From Pyrenula massariospora (lineage: Eukaryota > Ascomycota > Eurotiomycetes > Pyrenulales > Pyrenulaceae), in assembly GCA_021030905.1 (NCBI GenBank), contig JAGFMI010000008.1:186001-250000 (forward strand): a stretch of 64,000 nucleotides of DNA, given 5' to 3'. Position 1 is the first letter of the stretch; every line of letters starts with the position of its first letter. Below the pieces are notes generated by a model. That model saw only the letters and a list, made by a program, of their open reading frames with translations. It did no database searches and was not told the DNA's origin. A program made the position numbers and the translations under genes. Below are positions 51,860 to 64,000 of this stretch, piece by piece.

Positions 51860-54800
51860 GCGAGTTGGGCGAGCAAAGAGGAATGGAGAGCCCGAGGCTG
51901 TTCCGGGTTAACTAGCAACAAAGGCATTTGGCCTGGGATGGAGATGCGGTGGTGGGAGTGCACCTTGTGGATTTGCCTTTTTCTTCAGACTGTATAATTC
52001 CCCAATTGGTGTCAAAGGTCAAGCATTGGGATCTCTTTTCAAACACTTTCCAGTGAGCTGTTTTGGGGAGGGGAACCAAGGGCTTCTCTATGTGCCTCGT
52101 TGGGTTGGTTGTGGTGAGCAGGAAAGACAGCAAATTGAATTGAATAAGATACTCGGCAATAGCAATAAGGACCTCACTCTATCACCATTTTGAAGAGGCA
52201 ATTACCCTCCCCCTGAAGAAATCATCTCCTTAACTCCAGATTTAATCAATGAAGGAATGGTTGCGCCTTTCTTTCTTTGTCTTGTTCTTTCCAGCTGCGA
52301 TCTCGAGGGGCCAGTTTAGGGAACCCCCTATACTGTGCTGTGATCCCCTGTCTGTCCCGTGATGCCTAAAGGCCAAATATGCAGCTCCGTCCCTCCTCCT
52401 TCGGCCCTTGCCGGTGGGACAGCTTGGTTTGCGGTCGCCGAAACTGTAGATTTTATGTTGTGTAGGTTGACTTGCTCGGTATAGCCTCATCGAGATGATC
52501 GAGCTGATCGAGGCGGAGCGGCAATTTCCGCCACACACATACACCTTCGCGGACAATGCGTTGTAGAGCTAACTTGGAGCGCATCGGTGCATGTCCTGGC
52601 GTGGTGGGTATAGTTTCGGTGATGGTGCTTACTAAGGCGGAACCTGGTTCATTTAATTGGCGACCCAGCGGTGGGAGATTGGCTTCCTTTGTCAGGGTTG
52701 TAGAGGAGGGGGGAGGGGGGGAGAGAAAGGGGACGGGTCAGGGCATCAAGTAGTGTGGCTGGTGGGGAGGGAGGTGGGAGAAGTATGTACGTTGGGTTGT
52801 GCAGATGGAGAGTAGATGAAACAGAGAGAAAAAGGATGCGGAAATTGCCCATATTTTGAGGGTCATGCTGTATGTGCTGGGAGGGTCTTAAAACTATCGA
52901 ACCAGACTATGAAAGTTGCGGCATGGGTGAGTGATTCTATATTGATGGTCTATAAGAGGGGCGAGGAACTAGACAGTCAAAAGCTATGGATTAATGTGAG
53001 CTAAGGAGCAAAGAGGTGGCAAGTTTTTTTTAGTGAATTATAGGGACAACATACAGACAAATAACAATGACTGCAGAGGAAAATTGTCAGAAGCGCGAGA
53101 GGAGAACAAGTTCTGCTCATCAGTAAGGATTTGCGCTCTGACGTCTGTCATCCCGAGAGAAAAAATAGGAAAAAACAGAGAACAAATGATTAGAATAAGC
53201 GATGGCTGAACTGGTGGCATGTGTAGAGGTAAATGCTAATTAGAAAATTTTGTGGACAGATAAAGCAAGCCTGGTCTTCCCCTAACATAGAGTCGACATT
53301 GGCAAGCCTGATTGAAGCTGGTGAGCACGCTGCATGCATGGAAGCAAAATGCCAGCAATTCCCTACTGAATTGACAATGACACAAGGTGGTGTTCTGCTT
53401 TTCCTGGAGAGAGAGGAGAGGTCTCTTCTTGTTTCAGCCAGTGATTTGTTGGAAGTTGGTCTGTATTCGAGACACTCGGTTGAATGTGGCGGCGTTGTTG
53501 ATTTCAGTGGTCAAGGATGAGCACCATTGAACCTACCACTATTGGGAGCTTAGGGGTAAGGCCGCTAGGTTTGTGGCTTCCCATGCCCTACCGCATGAAA
53601 CACTATTTCGCTTCTTGAAATTTAGATGAGTTGCATCCAACTCGATCCTGAAAAAATACGCATGCATGACGAAGGCAGATGCGGCATACTCCATTGAGCT
53701 TGGGTCCAGGTACCCAGCATGGCTGCAAGATAGGAGAAAGAGGTTGGTACCGGCATTTCCGGAAGGCTGAAGGGATGACGGCAGAATGTCTCAGAAACGG
53801 ACGATAATCCAAAGTGCGTTCTTCATGGGTGTCTGCTGTTGCGCCAGGGGATGATGCAGAGGAAATGAGGGCGGACAAGGCTGAGCTGATAAAGCGGGCG
53901 GAGGGAGAAAAGGCTGTTTGGGGTAACTTTCAATTGCGGCCAACGGAACAAGGCGGAGCGAGGGCGGATGAGGCTGGAACCGCCCAAGAGGAGCAGCGGG
54001 AAGCTTGAGCAATGACCTTAAGAGTTAAGATTCAAAACAACCACCATGATCGGATATGACGAAGAGCACTGAGACATGGGGGCAGAAAGCACCGCCCTGT
54101 TCAACATCCTTGGAAGGCTGTGCTCTATCCCAGCCTCATGTCTCTGTACGGAAGTCGATAAATAACGAATAATTTTGCGAGGGTCAAAGAACCCTGGGCA
54201 ACTAGGGAACCTTGACAAAGCTGAAGAGGGGAACTGATTGAGCTTGTCAGCGTCTTGTCTTTAGTCTTAATCGAAATCAAGATCTTCGTGCGTAATGGCC
54301 CCTAAAGAGAAAGATCCTTACTTAATTGATCTTAAGAAGGTGTACTCAAGGTTTTGATAGTTCGGTCGGGGCTGGAGCTGTAGTCTGTGCTTTCTCCACA
54401 GCAAGCACCGGAGAGATCTTCCAGCGAAACGTGCACTTTGGGTCTCGAGAGGAAGCTTATCGATAGCTACCCCCATAATGCAGGTCATTAAGAACCAAAA
54501 TAGGCTGTCGCATGTCAACAGAAGAGCCATGACAGGCGCCATGGCCCATAGATTTCGTGTCCGGCCTTCCGCGGCGGGGTCTGCTTCTTAAGTTCTGTTG
54601 CACAGCACCTTCTAGCTGCCGCTCGGCTGGAGCCATAGGCTGCCCCATTCTGGAGAGACGCCTTAGATTACTGTATGATTGAAGGGCGTTAGCGAGATGA
54701 GGGGAATCGGCAGTCGGATTGTATTATTTCGCCCCAGACTGGCTTGCATGCTTCATGCGGCCTTGATAGCAACCGGCGGTGACCTGCGTCAGGTAGTCAG

Positions 54801-57195
54801 GGCTGGCAGCCGTGGTTGGAATGATTTCTACCGCTCGTCCAACGTCCAAATTCCCGAGTCTGGCCTTGCATGCATAGCTGTCCTCCATCCAAATGATTCA
54901 AGCGCAAGACCGCCGCCATTAAGCGCGAGACAGTCGGTCAGTGATGGTGATAAGGCTCGAAAAGCTCTCGTACCTGCTTGACCCTGGCGGCTTTGACGGC
55001 AAAGCTTGCGTCGATCAGGCTCGGAAAGCGCTGCCATGTTGGGCCTTGGCGCTGCTGGGACTGGGGCGGGATGTCAGGGCATGAGCTAGGCCATAGCGTG
55101 GGCGCGTAACACAAGCCGGAAGATCATATTGGCCGTTGCATGCTGGACAATCTAATGACGATAATTCGAATACGAAAGTATCTGATGGTGCCAATGAAGC
55201 ATCCAATGAGAAATCTACTTCTCCCCCGGGATATTTTGGAAAAGCCCGACGGTCGTGCAGTTCCTTGCGCTTGAAGTAACACATAAAATGCCCGCGGCTA
55301 TCGCAGGAATAAGATGGTGATTGCTATCGCGACGCAGCCCCAATTTCTCAATGACCACACGGAACATGTTGATTTCTGATCTTGCAACGTACTCGTTGAG
55401 AGACGGTCGTTGGAAAAGGACTTGGCCGTGCCGCAATCTGGCGACGGCCACCACTGCAACATGCAGACCATCATCCGCTGGAGCTTTGACGTTCATGCGG
55501 ATCGCCTCTATTCTTGCCCCCGCCGCTATCCCGGTAGTGTTTCTTGGGCTTGACTCGTCGAATTTGACGGTAGCATGATATGCAAATGTGATGTGGCTGA
55601 ATGTACTGGGTGTTGCATTACAGTCTAGCAACCGTCACCGTGATAATCGAGATGATCAGAAAGATGGTCGAGGCACTATTGTAACCCCGCCGGCATCGTC
55701 GATATTGCTGGCTGGCACGGAAGTGTTGTAGTAGCAGAGGAGGGGCATCTTCTGGTTCGGCTGGCCGCACGACAGCAGCCTCCCTTGGACAGGTTCTGGT
55801 CTATTGATGTCTATCAGCGAGGGTCTGCCCAGGCAACCCATGGTTCCGGTCGTCTGGCTGGGTACAAGAAGGTCCAGTCATCGTTCCCGGGTCCATGGGA
55901 CAGCGCTCATTGGAAAGGTGTGGCAAATTGGAGATGCCACATAGCAAACATGTTGGAGAGCGGTGGCCGGGCATTTCCCCCAGTACATTTGGCGATATAA
56001 GCGCCTGGACGGGGCGGTGTCTCTGATCTGGGGCGCGCTGGATCGATTGGAGCAGCCGGTGTTGAGGGGGGGGATTTGGGGGAGAGTTGGCGGGAGGAAG
56101 AGGGAGAAGGATGCGGATGGGCTGATTGGGTTTGTTCTGTGATGGCGCCTGCAGAGTGCTCTATGACCCCGGCACGTGGCAGGCCAATGGTATCCCTGAA
56201 GCGCCCGTCGCACCCCCGTCGAGGCCCTTTAGCGTGCGTCGCCGTTCCTGATGCCCGCACTTTGTCTCCTCTCCACCGCCCACATCCTGGTCCCAGCTCT
56301 CGACCACCATCAAACATGCTCCCCAACCACGAGTCCGCCGACGAATCGAGAATGGGTGGACGGGCTTAGTCCGATACATTCAATGTGCTTGTTGCAAAAT
56401 GGACGAACAAAGTCCCATTCTTTCCTTTTCCCCAACGGCACCGCCTCCTTTGCGCGGTATCCGTAACTCCAATACCATACCTCGAAAACCAAACGGCTGA
56501 CGAACATCTACGCCCAAAAGCGGAACTGCTCAGCGAAAGCTCACGATCCTTGGTCTAACGAGAGTCAATCTCTAGGCATCCCGGCGCTCACCTGGCCCTA
56601 AAGATCCCTATCCTGCCCTAAATCAAGCGCCTGGCATACCCACTCGGCGTTAAGATCCCTCGTCATCGGGTCTGCTTAAAACGGTTGCTGCCAATCTGGG
56701 GTCCCGTCGTCGTACGAATGTACCTCACATGCTCGGCGCAGCAGCACCTGTCTCGCCCGCTCTTCTTCCTCTGCAAGTCTGCCGCCGCTTCCTCTCTATT
56801 GCATGCATCTTGAAACCTTAGAGCTTTCCAGCTGTCTGTCGTGGTGGTCGCACTCGCATGCACGCGGGCCCTAAAGGAACAGCCCTGGTGTTGTACCTGG
56901 GCAGCTTCCTCTAGCCGCAACATCCACTTACCCTGCATGCCGCCATATCGGTTACTACCTTGTGTGCCCAACGATCTGGTTATCCTCCTCTGCAGTTATC
57001 CAAGACATACTCCGCCTACTGACACACATCCGAAGGGTGCGTCCAGTTCTTTTTTTCTCCAACATTCACACCACCTCTCTCCCCAGGCGCATCGGGTACC
57101 GTGACTATCGCAAAAGACAGGCCAGATGCGGCGAATGCTTGCTTCAAAGACTGACTAGTTATAGCTTGCTGCGGTGATCGAGGTCCCTATTGACG
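51860..57195. other. Largest gap, about 5.3 kb
   Basis: Between the Yra1/ALY gene and the WD40 gene. Open frames are short, mostly below 140 codons, and none shows a domain, signal peptide or coherent splice path. G-rich runs occur near 52700 and 56060-56090; C/T-rich stretches increase towards 57195. No transposon ends or tRNA seen. It could be a long promoter and leader of the WD40 gene, or hide a non-coding RNA. Confidence 0.4.
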
Positions 57196-60100
57196 ATGTC
57201 CGCCAGTCAATTGGCGCGACATCGGTCTCTGTCCTCGCAAAACAAGCCAGCACCTCGTCCGCCAGACGTCGGCTTTGAGCCATGCGCGGCCACAGCGTCC
57301 CTCTTGGTGTACGCCCAGGGCCCAACGGTCGTCTGCCTTCATCATGACACACTTGCGGTAGAGCGTCGGTTCCAGAAGCATGCGGAAGATGTTCAATTGA
57401 TCTCCGTGGATAATGTGAGCGAGAGAGGGGCAGGCAGGCTTGTTGTGAGCTACGATGTTGGAATGACAGCGATTGTGTGGGACCTCTTTACTGGCCATGA
57501 GATAGCACGCTTCGTCTCTTTCGAGCATATCCGAGTTGCAGCGTGGATGAGAAACGGAAATGTCGCATTCGGTACGGGGCTCGTGGAACAAATCGAAATC
57601 TACTTGCGGTCGGAGCTGACGGTCTTCCAGGAAACACAAAGGGAGAGATAATCCTTTTCGAGCCCTCGTCCTCTGAGCATATCTCTGCTCGAACGATTTT
57701 CGATCCTATTACTGCTCTGGCTCCGTCATCAGACTGTAGGACCTACGCTATAGGGTTCGTATCTCGTTTGTGCCGTAGCCTTCTACTAACAAGTTCAAGA
57801 TACCATAATGGCTCCATATTACTTGCTGCACTACAACCGGCTTTCACAATCTTGCATACTTTGACAACTGCGAGAGCACCCTCACCAATCTCTGCTCTCT
57901 CCTGGCATGCTTCATCCTCAAAGCAAAAGTCAGACATGCTGGCAACCCAGACCACCGATGGGGACTTGCGGGTTTGGAGCGTGGCAAAACCTCCAACTGG
58001 CGATCCTCCTCGAGTGATAAGAGCGCTAAAGAGATCCGACACATTTAGGCCGGGACCGAATTGGATCGCCTGGTCAAAAAATGGGCGTATTGTTCAATAT
58101 ACCGAAAGGTAAGTTGTGATTGACCCTGAGATGCCCTTTTAGGAAATAGTGGCGCTTAAGGCTGGCTCCCTGATTTGCTAATCACGCCTCTGTCACATAT
58201 AGGGAGACTTGGGCTTGGGATGTACGTACTAAGCATGTCACCTATGAGCCGATCCCTACAGTGGAGGATGTCAGAGCCCTTGCAGCATACGGTCCTACCG
58301 CGACCCTGTTCACCCTTGGGCCTAACCACACGGTTCAACAATATGATCTAGAGCGACCTCATCTCGACAAGAGCGTCCAAGTCTTACCCCAATCTACACC
58401 CCAGACACCGCCCGAGCAAGACCGACAAGTAGGGATATCGACCTCCGAGAGCGAGGAAGATCTCACGTCCCCTATACACAGAACCAATATGGAAATGAAC
58501 GCCATCGCTGCTTCTCGGATCGATAGGAACGCTTCATTCAGCCCACAATCGAACCAAAGTCGTACTGAATCCATCAATTCCTACGGATCGACCAATAGAG
58601 AGAGACATCTCGACCCATTCTCGCCAATGACCATGAGTGAAAAGACTGGGACTGTCTTCTCCATGACAACAAACCAGTCTCACCAGAGCAGGCCGTTACC
58701 AAGTGCTAGCACCATGTCATATGGCACGCAGTCACCAGTCTCGGCTCGATCTAGCCGGAAGACGTCCCGACTGAGGCAAGAATATTTAGCGAGCCCTGAA
58801 GAAAAACCGCTCGTAGAATTGTTCCCGTACACGCGTGCTCGGCTCACAGATCTTCCGTACCGACCTCCAAGGTCTGTAGATGAATCAGAACTGACTCCTG
58901 ATGATCTCAGGCGCCAAATGCTTAGTGTGGTCTTTGGTTGGGACGAAGACATTAAAGAATTGATCCGTGATGAGCTGAGCAGACATGCTATTGGAAGCAC
59001 CAATGCTGCGCTGCTCTCAAGATGGCTGAACGATGACCCTGACCATTTGGCATCTGTCATGGGTGCCGGAGGTACGACAACAAGTATGGATTGGATGATG
59101 TTGGCTCTCAGTGGAGTCAGCAATCAGGAAGCCGCAAAGAAAGTAGCACAAGCATTTGTTCAGAAAATGCTCGCCAAAGGAGACATACACGCGGCAGCCA
59201 CAATTCTTCTAGCGCTCGGAGATCGAAATGACGCAATTGAGGTTTACGTGACCGGCGAACGCTACATGGAAGCTGTGCTGATGACATGCCTCATAACACC
59301 ACTGGATTGGCAAAGGCAATCTTACCTGGTTCGCAAATGGGGCGAACACGTCGTGGAAAACTCTCAACAATCACTCGCGATAAGGTGCTTTTCTTGCACC
59401 GGTGTCGAGCCCTCCGGACCGTGGACGTCGCCGTCGGCGCAAATGATGGCTGGGAAACACGATAGCTCTGAGTTCACACCTTTTTATCCTGCTTCAAATC
59501 AATATCAACGGCCTTCACTGCGCAGTGGGATGCCAGAAGCACCTACGCCAGTTGCCATGCCGGCGCCACCCACTCCGCTACCTCCACCTGCTCCTGGGAC
59601 AAGAATGACCGCAAAGAATTCTGCTCTAAAGTTGATCACCACATTCGGGGAACAACCAGGGCCCCAGTTCAAGTTCCCTGGTCTGAAGTCAGATGACAGA
59701 ACCCCTACCAATGCTCCAGGTGTCACGCCAATAGCCGAATCTGCTATTCCAGGTTCGGCAATGTCGCCAGGAGGGCTTGGATCTTACAGGTTAAACAGCA
59801 TTGCTAGCATCAACAACGCCTTGTCTGCGCGCACCGCAACGCCTGGAGGGTATCGCCGTCAACGGCTACCTTCGATCGGTGAAACCCCTATCGATGTCAA
59901 TCCTCCCGCGTTTCCAGCTCCAAAACCGTTGCCCACGCCTGATAATTCTGGTTCTGACAAGGAAAAAGAGTCGAGATCTATACCGGAAGACACGGCTCAA
60001 AATCCGAACAGTGCTGACAACGGGCATCTTCTTTTATCCTCCGCGCGTTACGAGCCTTCCAGTACGCCAGCCCGGAGCAACGCTCCCACGCAAACGCCTG

Positions 60101-62364
60101 CAACAGCCATCAGAGCCCACACGTCACAGTCCTTACACCCTCTCCAAGTCAGGAATGAACAAGATCAATCAAGTCTTGGTTTAGCCAATGGTGCCAACAG
60201 TCGCGGAAGCTCTCGTTCTCGGAAGCCAGCTAATCTGTCCTTGCAAGACCTATCACGACCTAGCACGAATGAACCCCTCACAGAACTATCTCAAAGTGAC
60301 GTTACGAGCCCTCTTTATAGCGGCCACAGTTATCAATCTACGAGAAGTCCTAGCATAAGCGGTAAAAGTACCGACCAGTACATCAACAGCCTAGACGAAG
60401 CCTACTTTTATGCACAGCAACAACGGAACCATCGACATACAAGTAAAAACCGCAAAGAGGGCGAGAGCCGAGAGAGGAAGCGTAGTAAAAACCGTTCCAA
60501 GATTACGACAATGGAAGGCAGAGGCAGAAATAATCATGCCCACATCCCACCTCCTAAGCGTTCTCCGTCCTCTCCGATTCCCATGTCTCCAGAGGATCTG
60601 CGCTTGTACACTGCCAGTGTGGAAAGCATCGATTCTACTCAAACTCGCGGTAGAAGCCAGCCAAGATACGAAAAACCATCCTCGCGTATCGACCATCAAT
60701 CTTCTGAGTATTTTGGCGTGATGCCCGCCGAAGCAATTAAGCCTACCAAGCCTTCGAGTCGGAAGACCAGTCGTCAGCAGAGCCCTGAGCCATCCATTGA
60801 CATGCATGGTAGAAGCCGCCATCGATCAAAGCGAGATGGATCTAAGCTTCGGTCACCTTCCTCTCCTGTGCCTATGTCTGCTTCAGGAGAGGATATACGC
60901 AAGCACTCTGAACCTGAGGGCTCGTTGAGGTTCGTTTCTGATGATCGACAACGGCTAAGCTCAACTCCGAGAAGCAATAGTAGAAGGCCAGACAGAAGTA
61001 CCAGTGCACGTAGAGACGCATCGCCAGACAGAAGAAGACATCGTACGAGGTCTTCCAGCCGACAAGCTCAAGACCGAGAGCCTGGCCTTGTTAGGAGGGC
61101 TAGCTTTAGCAGCCGCAAAAGTGACGGTCGTAAGGAGAGGCGCCACCGAGATCGTTCCACTGATGGACCTCCGGTGCGGCAGTGGTCTGAGACAACGGAA
61201 CCTTATGCTCGCTCTTCAAGCCATCCACAGTTTACATCTGACGACTCCGAGTACAGATCAGCAAGCATAACAAACTCACCGGCTGAACGACGGAAAAGGG
61301 AAATAGCCGCGGCCGAGCTGGAAGCCAGACGACTCTCATTGGCGAGGAGACCATCAGCACCTCAGATACCCTTTCCCGGACAAGCAGCCCACGTCAAATC
61401 CGCCTCTACCGATCAAGTAAATGTCATGCCCACTCGGACTGATAGTCTTCCCGTATCTGCAAGTAGCTTTGCTCACAGGATGCAAGCCAAGACGTCTCCG
61501 AATGAAGCCAATTTCTCCGACTCTAATTCCTCGGGCAAAGGATCACATGGCAGCGGAGCTCGAGCAGGTCTTCCTGCTACACCACGAGCCATGCGCCACC
61601 CACGGTACAACACATCTGGAGACTCGGACACCCCAGCTGTTCCGGATGTCCCCGATAATCTCGCTCAACTCCCTAGCGAAGCTTATAGACCTTCGATCGG
61701 GCGAACCGTTTCCGCTCCCATCGAAGCCATGTCCCCTAGCGGAAATCCAGACCTCCCGCTAGACCTTCCCGCCCATCCAGCATATAACGCGCGTCTACCT
61801 CGTAGCCGGTCCGGCAGCCGGACACGAGCTTTTTCCCCTTCTCGTCGCGAGCCGTCCCGTGACCGGGTCATGTCCCCTCCGATGATGGCCATTCGAGATC
61901 CTCCAGCCGCAACAATTGGCAAGATCAACACCTCCCTCTCGAATGACAACCCTCCTCTCCTTCCCGAGCTTCAACACCTCCATTCCCCACCACCTCCCCC
62001 TCCTCCGCCGCCGCAGCACCACACTCCTCAGTCTGCTGGTACTATTAGCATTGGCTTCGAAGGACCCGGCGCAATGATTGATGTGCGCCCAGGTACTGCC
62101 CCCTTGGAGCCACCCCCGGGTCACGGAAAAATGCGACGAAATTCGAGCGCGCATCGCCGGGGAAGGAGCGTCAATGAGAATAATGTGGCGGGTAAGATTC
62201 GGGCATTCACAGACCGCATGAGGAGCACGAGTCGGGGCAGAAATACAAAGAGCCCGCCATATATTGGGGGGCAGCCTGGTAAAGGAGATGCGCCAAGTCC
62301 GTATGAGAGCCTGGCGCCGAAAGGGTATGAGAGGAGGGGTATAGAGGTGGCGGGGAAGGTGTGA
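57196..62364 (+). CDS. Large WD40 and alpha-solenoid protein with long disordered tail
   Basis: Four exons, 57196-57571, 57631-57754, 57800-58108 and 58203-62364, encoding 1,656 residues. The first ~330 residues form WD40-like repeats (LVVSYDVGMTAIVWDLFTGH, NTKGEIILFEP, TTDGDLRVWSV, ETWAWDVRTK). From about 490 to 670 lies a helical region (EAAKKVAQAFVQKMLAKGD, LALGDRNDAIEVYVTGERY, SLAIRCFSCTGVEPSGPW) like the solenoids that follow beta-propellers in coat or scaffold proteins. The remaining ~980 residues are low-complexity: Ser/Arg/Lys-rich, with a run of ten Pro near residue 1530. The architecture suggests a scaffold; I do not know a characterised orthologue. Introns are 59, 45 and 94 bp; donors GTACGG and GTTCGT are weak but both keep the frame and restore the propeller motifs. 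The ATG at 57196 is the first in frame. Confidence 0.88.
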
Positions 62365-62974
62365 TGGATGTGCACCGGTGGATGGCCAAATGGCCTGCCG
62401 GTGAACGGTGACGAGAACTTGGGTTTCGCCTTGTCTTCTTGTTCTCCGCCGAGGGGATGATTTGCGCTACCGCTCTAGGTTTTACATTTTGCCTTACCCG
62501 ACTTGATTTCTCTCCTTATTACGAGGTCACGAATTTTGTACTTTTCATCGGCGAGTGTATTACTCGAGGGCGGCTTGGTGTGATTTTCTTCGCGTACTTT
62601 GAGCGATCTCTTGCCGGCGACTCCAGGCGTTCTCTTCTTCTCTGCTCTTGCATTTTGTTCTGAACATTCCTTCGGATATTGAAATCCGTTATCATTGAGA
62701 TCGACGGCTTGTTGGAAGAAGATTTTTATCGACAGAATTTATGATGGACTTGTTAGAGAAAGTTTGAATTGGAAATTGAGAAGGAATTACGGGAAATTGG
62801 AACACAATCAAAACACACAAAAGCCTCGATGTTAGTCTGCATGTATGTACGTTTTTATTACTACTACTGCTGCTTACTATCTAGAGCTTTTGAGCCTCGC
62901 GGCTAATCCCTATTTGCTGGTATTGGGAACTGGAACGGGGGAAACTTTTGCGGAAAAGATTTGGTGTAATCATA

Positions 62975-63149
62975 TCTTCGCGAGATAGTCAAGCTACCTT
63001 AGCCTTAGCCACTTCTGACAAATGAAGAGCGGATATTTTCACCTCTTTCTATATCTCCATCTCATTTTTCCTTTATAGGATGTCTTCGCGTGTCTTGGTC
63101 AAAGCTACCTTGGCTACTTTCTGATAATGGAGAGCGGATATTTCACCTC
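62975..63149 (+). repeat. Imperfect direct repeat, two copies about 107 bp apart
   Basis: Copy 1 (62975-63045) and copy 2 (63082-63149) share TCTTCGCG, GTCAAGCTACCTT/GTCAAAGCTACCTT, CTTCTGACAAATG/TTTCTGATAATGG and AGAGCGGATATTTTCACCTC/AGAGCGGATATTTCACCTC, in the same order and spacing. It looks like an old local duplication. Confidence 0.75.
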
Positions 63150-63748
63150 ATCCTCGTCCACGTTCTGTCTCGGTTTTTGCACGTGTAGGCCATCAAGGCC
63201 ACCGACAGAGCCGTAGGGGAGGGTATGGACAAGTTGTGCAGTAATTGCGTTGATTTTATGATTGGTCCTGGATGATTGGGGTGTTGTTAAGCTAGGTATC
63301 TGGGAGGAATGGAAGAAGGGCAAGAGGTATCGGCGTTGTCATCGTACCTTGCTTATACGGGTATGATGCTTCCTAACAATGCTGATCCGGGGATGTCGTG
63401 TGAAGCCAGGAGGGGGTAACATCGTCTTGTATGAATGGGATGGGGATATGTCAGCCCCATCCACACTTAGTCTCTGTCTGACTCGTTTCTGTTACGAGTA
63501 TTACATTCATTCATATATACATACTTTTCCTTACCCTTTTCAACCCCACAAACGCAAATGTACACCCCATCTCCCGGCCCCTGGTCTGTCATGGGTGGTA
63601 TGTCTACACAGTGAGTGATTCCAGGCCCCACGTCTTGGTCTCATGCGTTACGACCTGGGGAAAGAGAGAGCCTGCTGACCGACGAACTGATCAAGTAACT
63701 AACCAGAGGGATGGGGATGAGGAGGGTTGATAACCAGCGCTCTTTCTT

Positions 63749-63770
63749 AGATAGATAGATAGATCGATGA
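63749..63770. repeat. Short GATA microsatellite
   Basis: Tandem GATA units (about three and a half) followed by ATCGATG. Too short to be more than a simple repeat, though GATA factors could bind it. Confidence 0.8.
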
Positions 63771-64000
63771 AGCTAGAAGGGAAGGTGAGCGGATAGAGAT
63801 AGGAGGGTGTTGTTGGGTAGTTGCTTGCTTGCTTTGGGGGTATTGGGAGGGGAGGTAGGTAGAGAGGGACTGGGAAGGCGCGTTGGAAGGAAGCGTCAAG
63901 GGAGGAGGGGCGGGCGAGGGGTCCTGAGAATAGGGCGAATGATATCCGCACTTCTGATTTTTGGTGTGCGGCTATTTGATGGCATGGGATCTGTGGATGG

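Larger units (their letters stand above)
62365..64000. other. Intergenic region to window end
   Basis: 3' flank of the WD40 gene. It holds an imperfect direct repeat (62975-63149) and a GATA microsatellite (63749-63770). Short frames on both strands have no motif. A gene beyond the window may have its promoter here. Confidence 0.45.

Overview
The window is nuclear DNA of a filamentous ascomycete (Pezizomycotina). Genes are split by short introns of about 45-115 bp with GTRNGT donors and CTRAC-type branch sites. There are Zn2Cys6 transcription factors, an RTA1 membrane protein and secreted proteins without clear families. Housekeeping genes (OST4, RPL26, p23, Vps24, Yra1/ALY) are clearly eukaryotic. 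The class cannot be fixed from sequence alone; Leotiomycetes or Dothideomycetes would fit. I see no tRNA, rRNA, CRISPR or intact mobile element.

Left part (1-16 kb), mostly regulatory and accessory: the acidic C-terminus of an upstream gene; a long Zn2Cys6 regulator with an upstream ORF overlapping its start codon; an F-box protein whose last intron sets its C-terminus; an RTA1-like protein; a second Zn2Cys6 regulator (3 exons); and a 4-exon gene joining an alpha/beta-hydrolase to a CorA-like two-helix membrane module.

Middle (16-39 kb): XAP5/FAM50 and a HEI10-type meiotic RING protein side by side; a small Cys-rich orphan; a conserved Tyr/Pro-rich protein; a short-chain dehydrogenase with Phe in place of the catalytic Tyr; an aquaglyceroporin-like channel; two divergently transcribed secreted proteins; and OST4. 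Several 2-4 kb gaps here hold nothing I can call a gene.

Right part (39-64 kb), housekeeping: a large AT-hook/C2H2 protein with a prion-like N-terminus, divergent from RPL26; p23 (Sba1/Wos2) divergent from Vps24; the mRNA-export adaptor Yra1/ALY; a 5.3 kb gap; and a 1,656-residue WD40/alpha-solenoid protein. The Yra1 gene has a 1,072 bp intron, more than nine times longer than any other intron here, at the same place in the RRM as the autoregulatory intron of budding-yeast YRA1 as I remember it.

The two observations most worth following are this long Yra1 intron and the hydrolase-CorA fusion. All exon coordinates were worked out by hand from splice consensus and reading phase, without transcript data.
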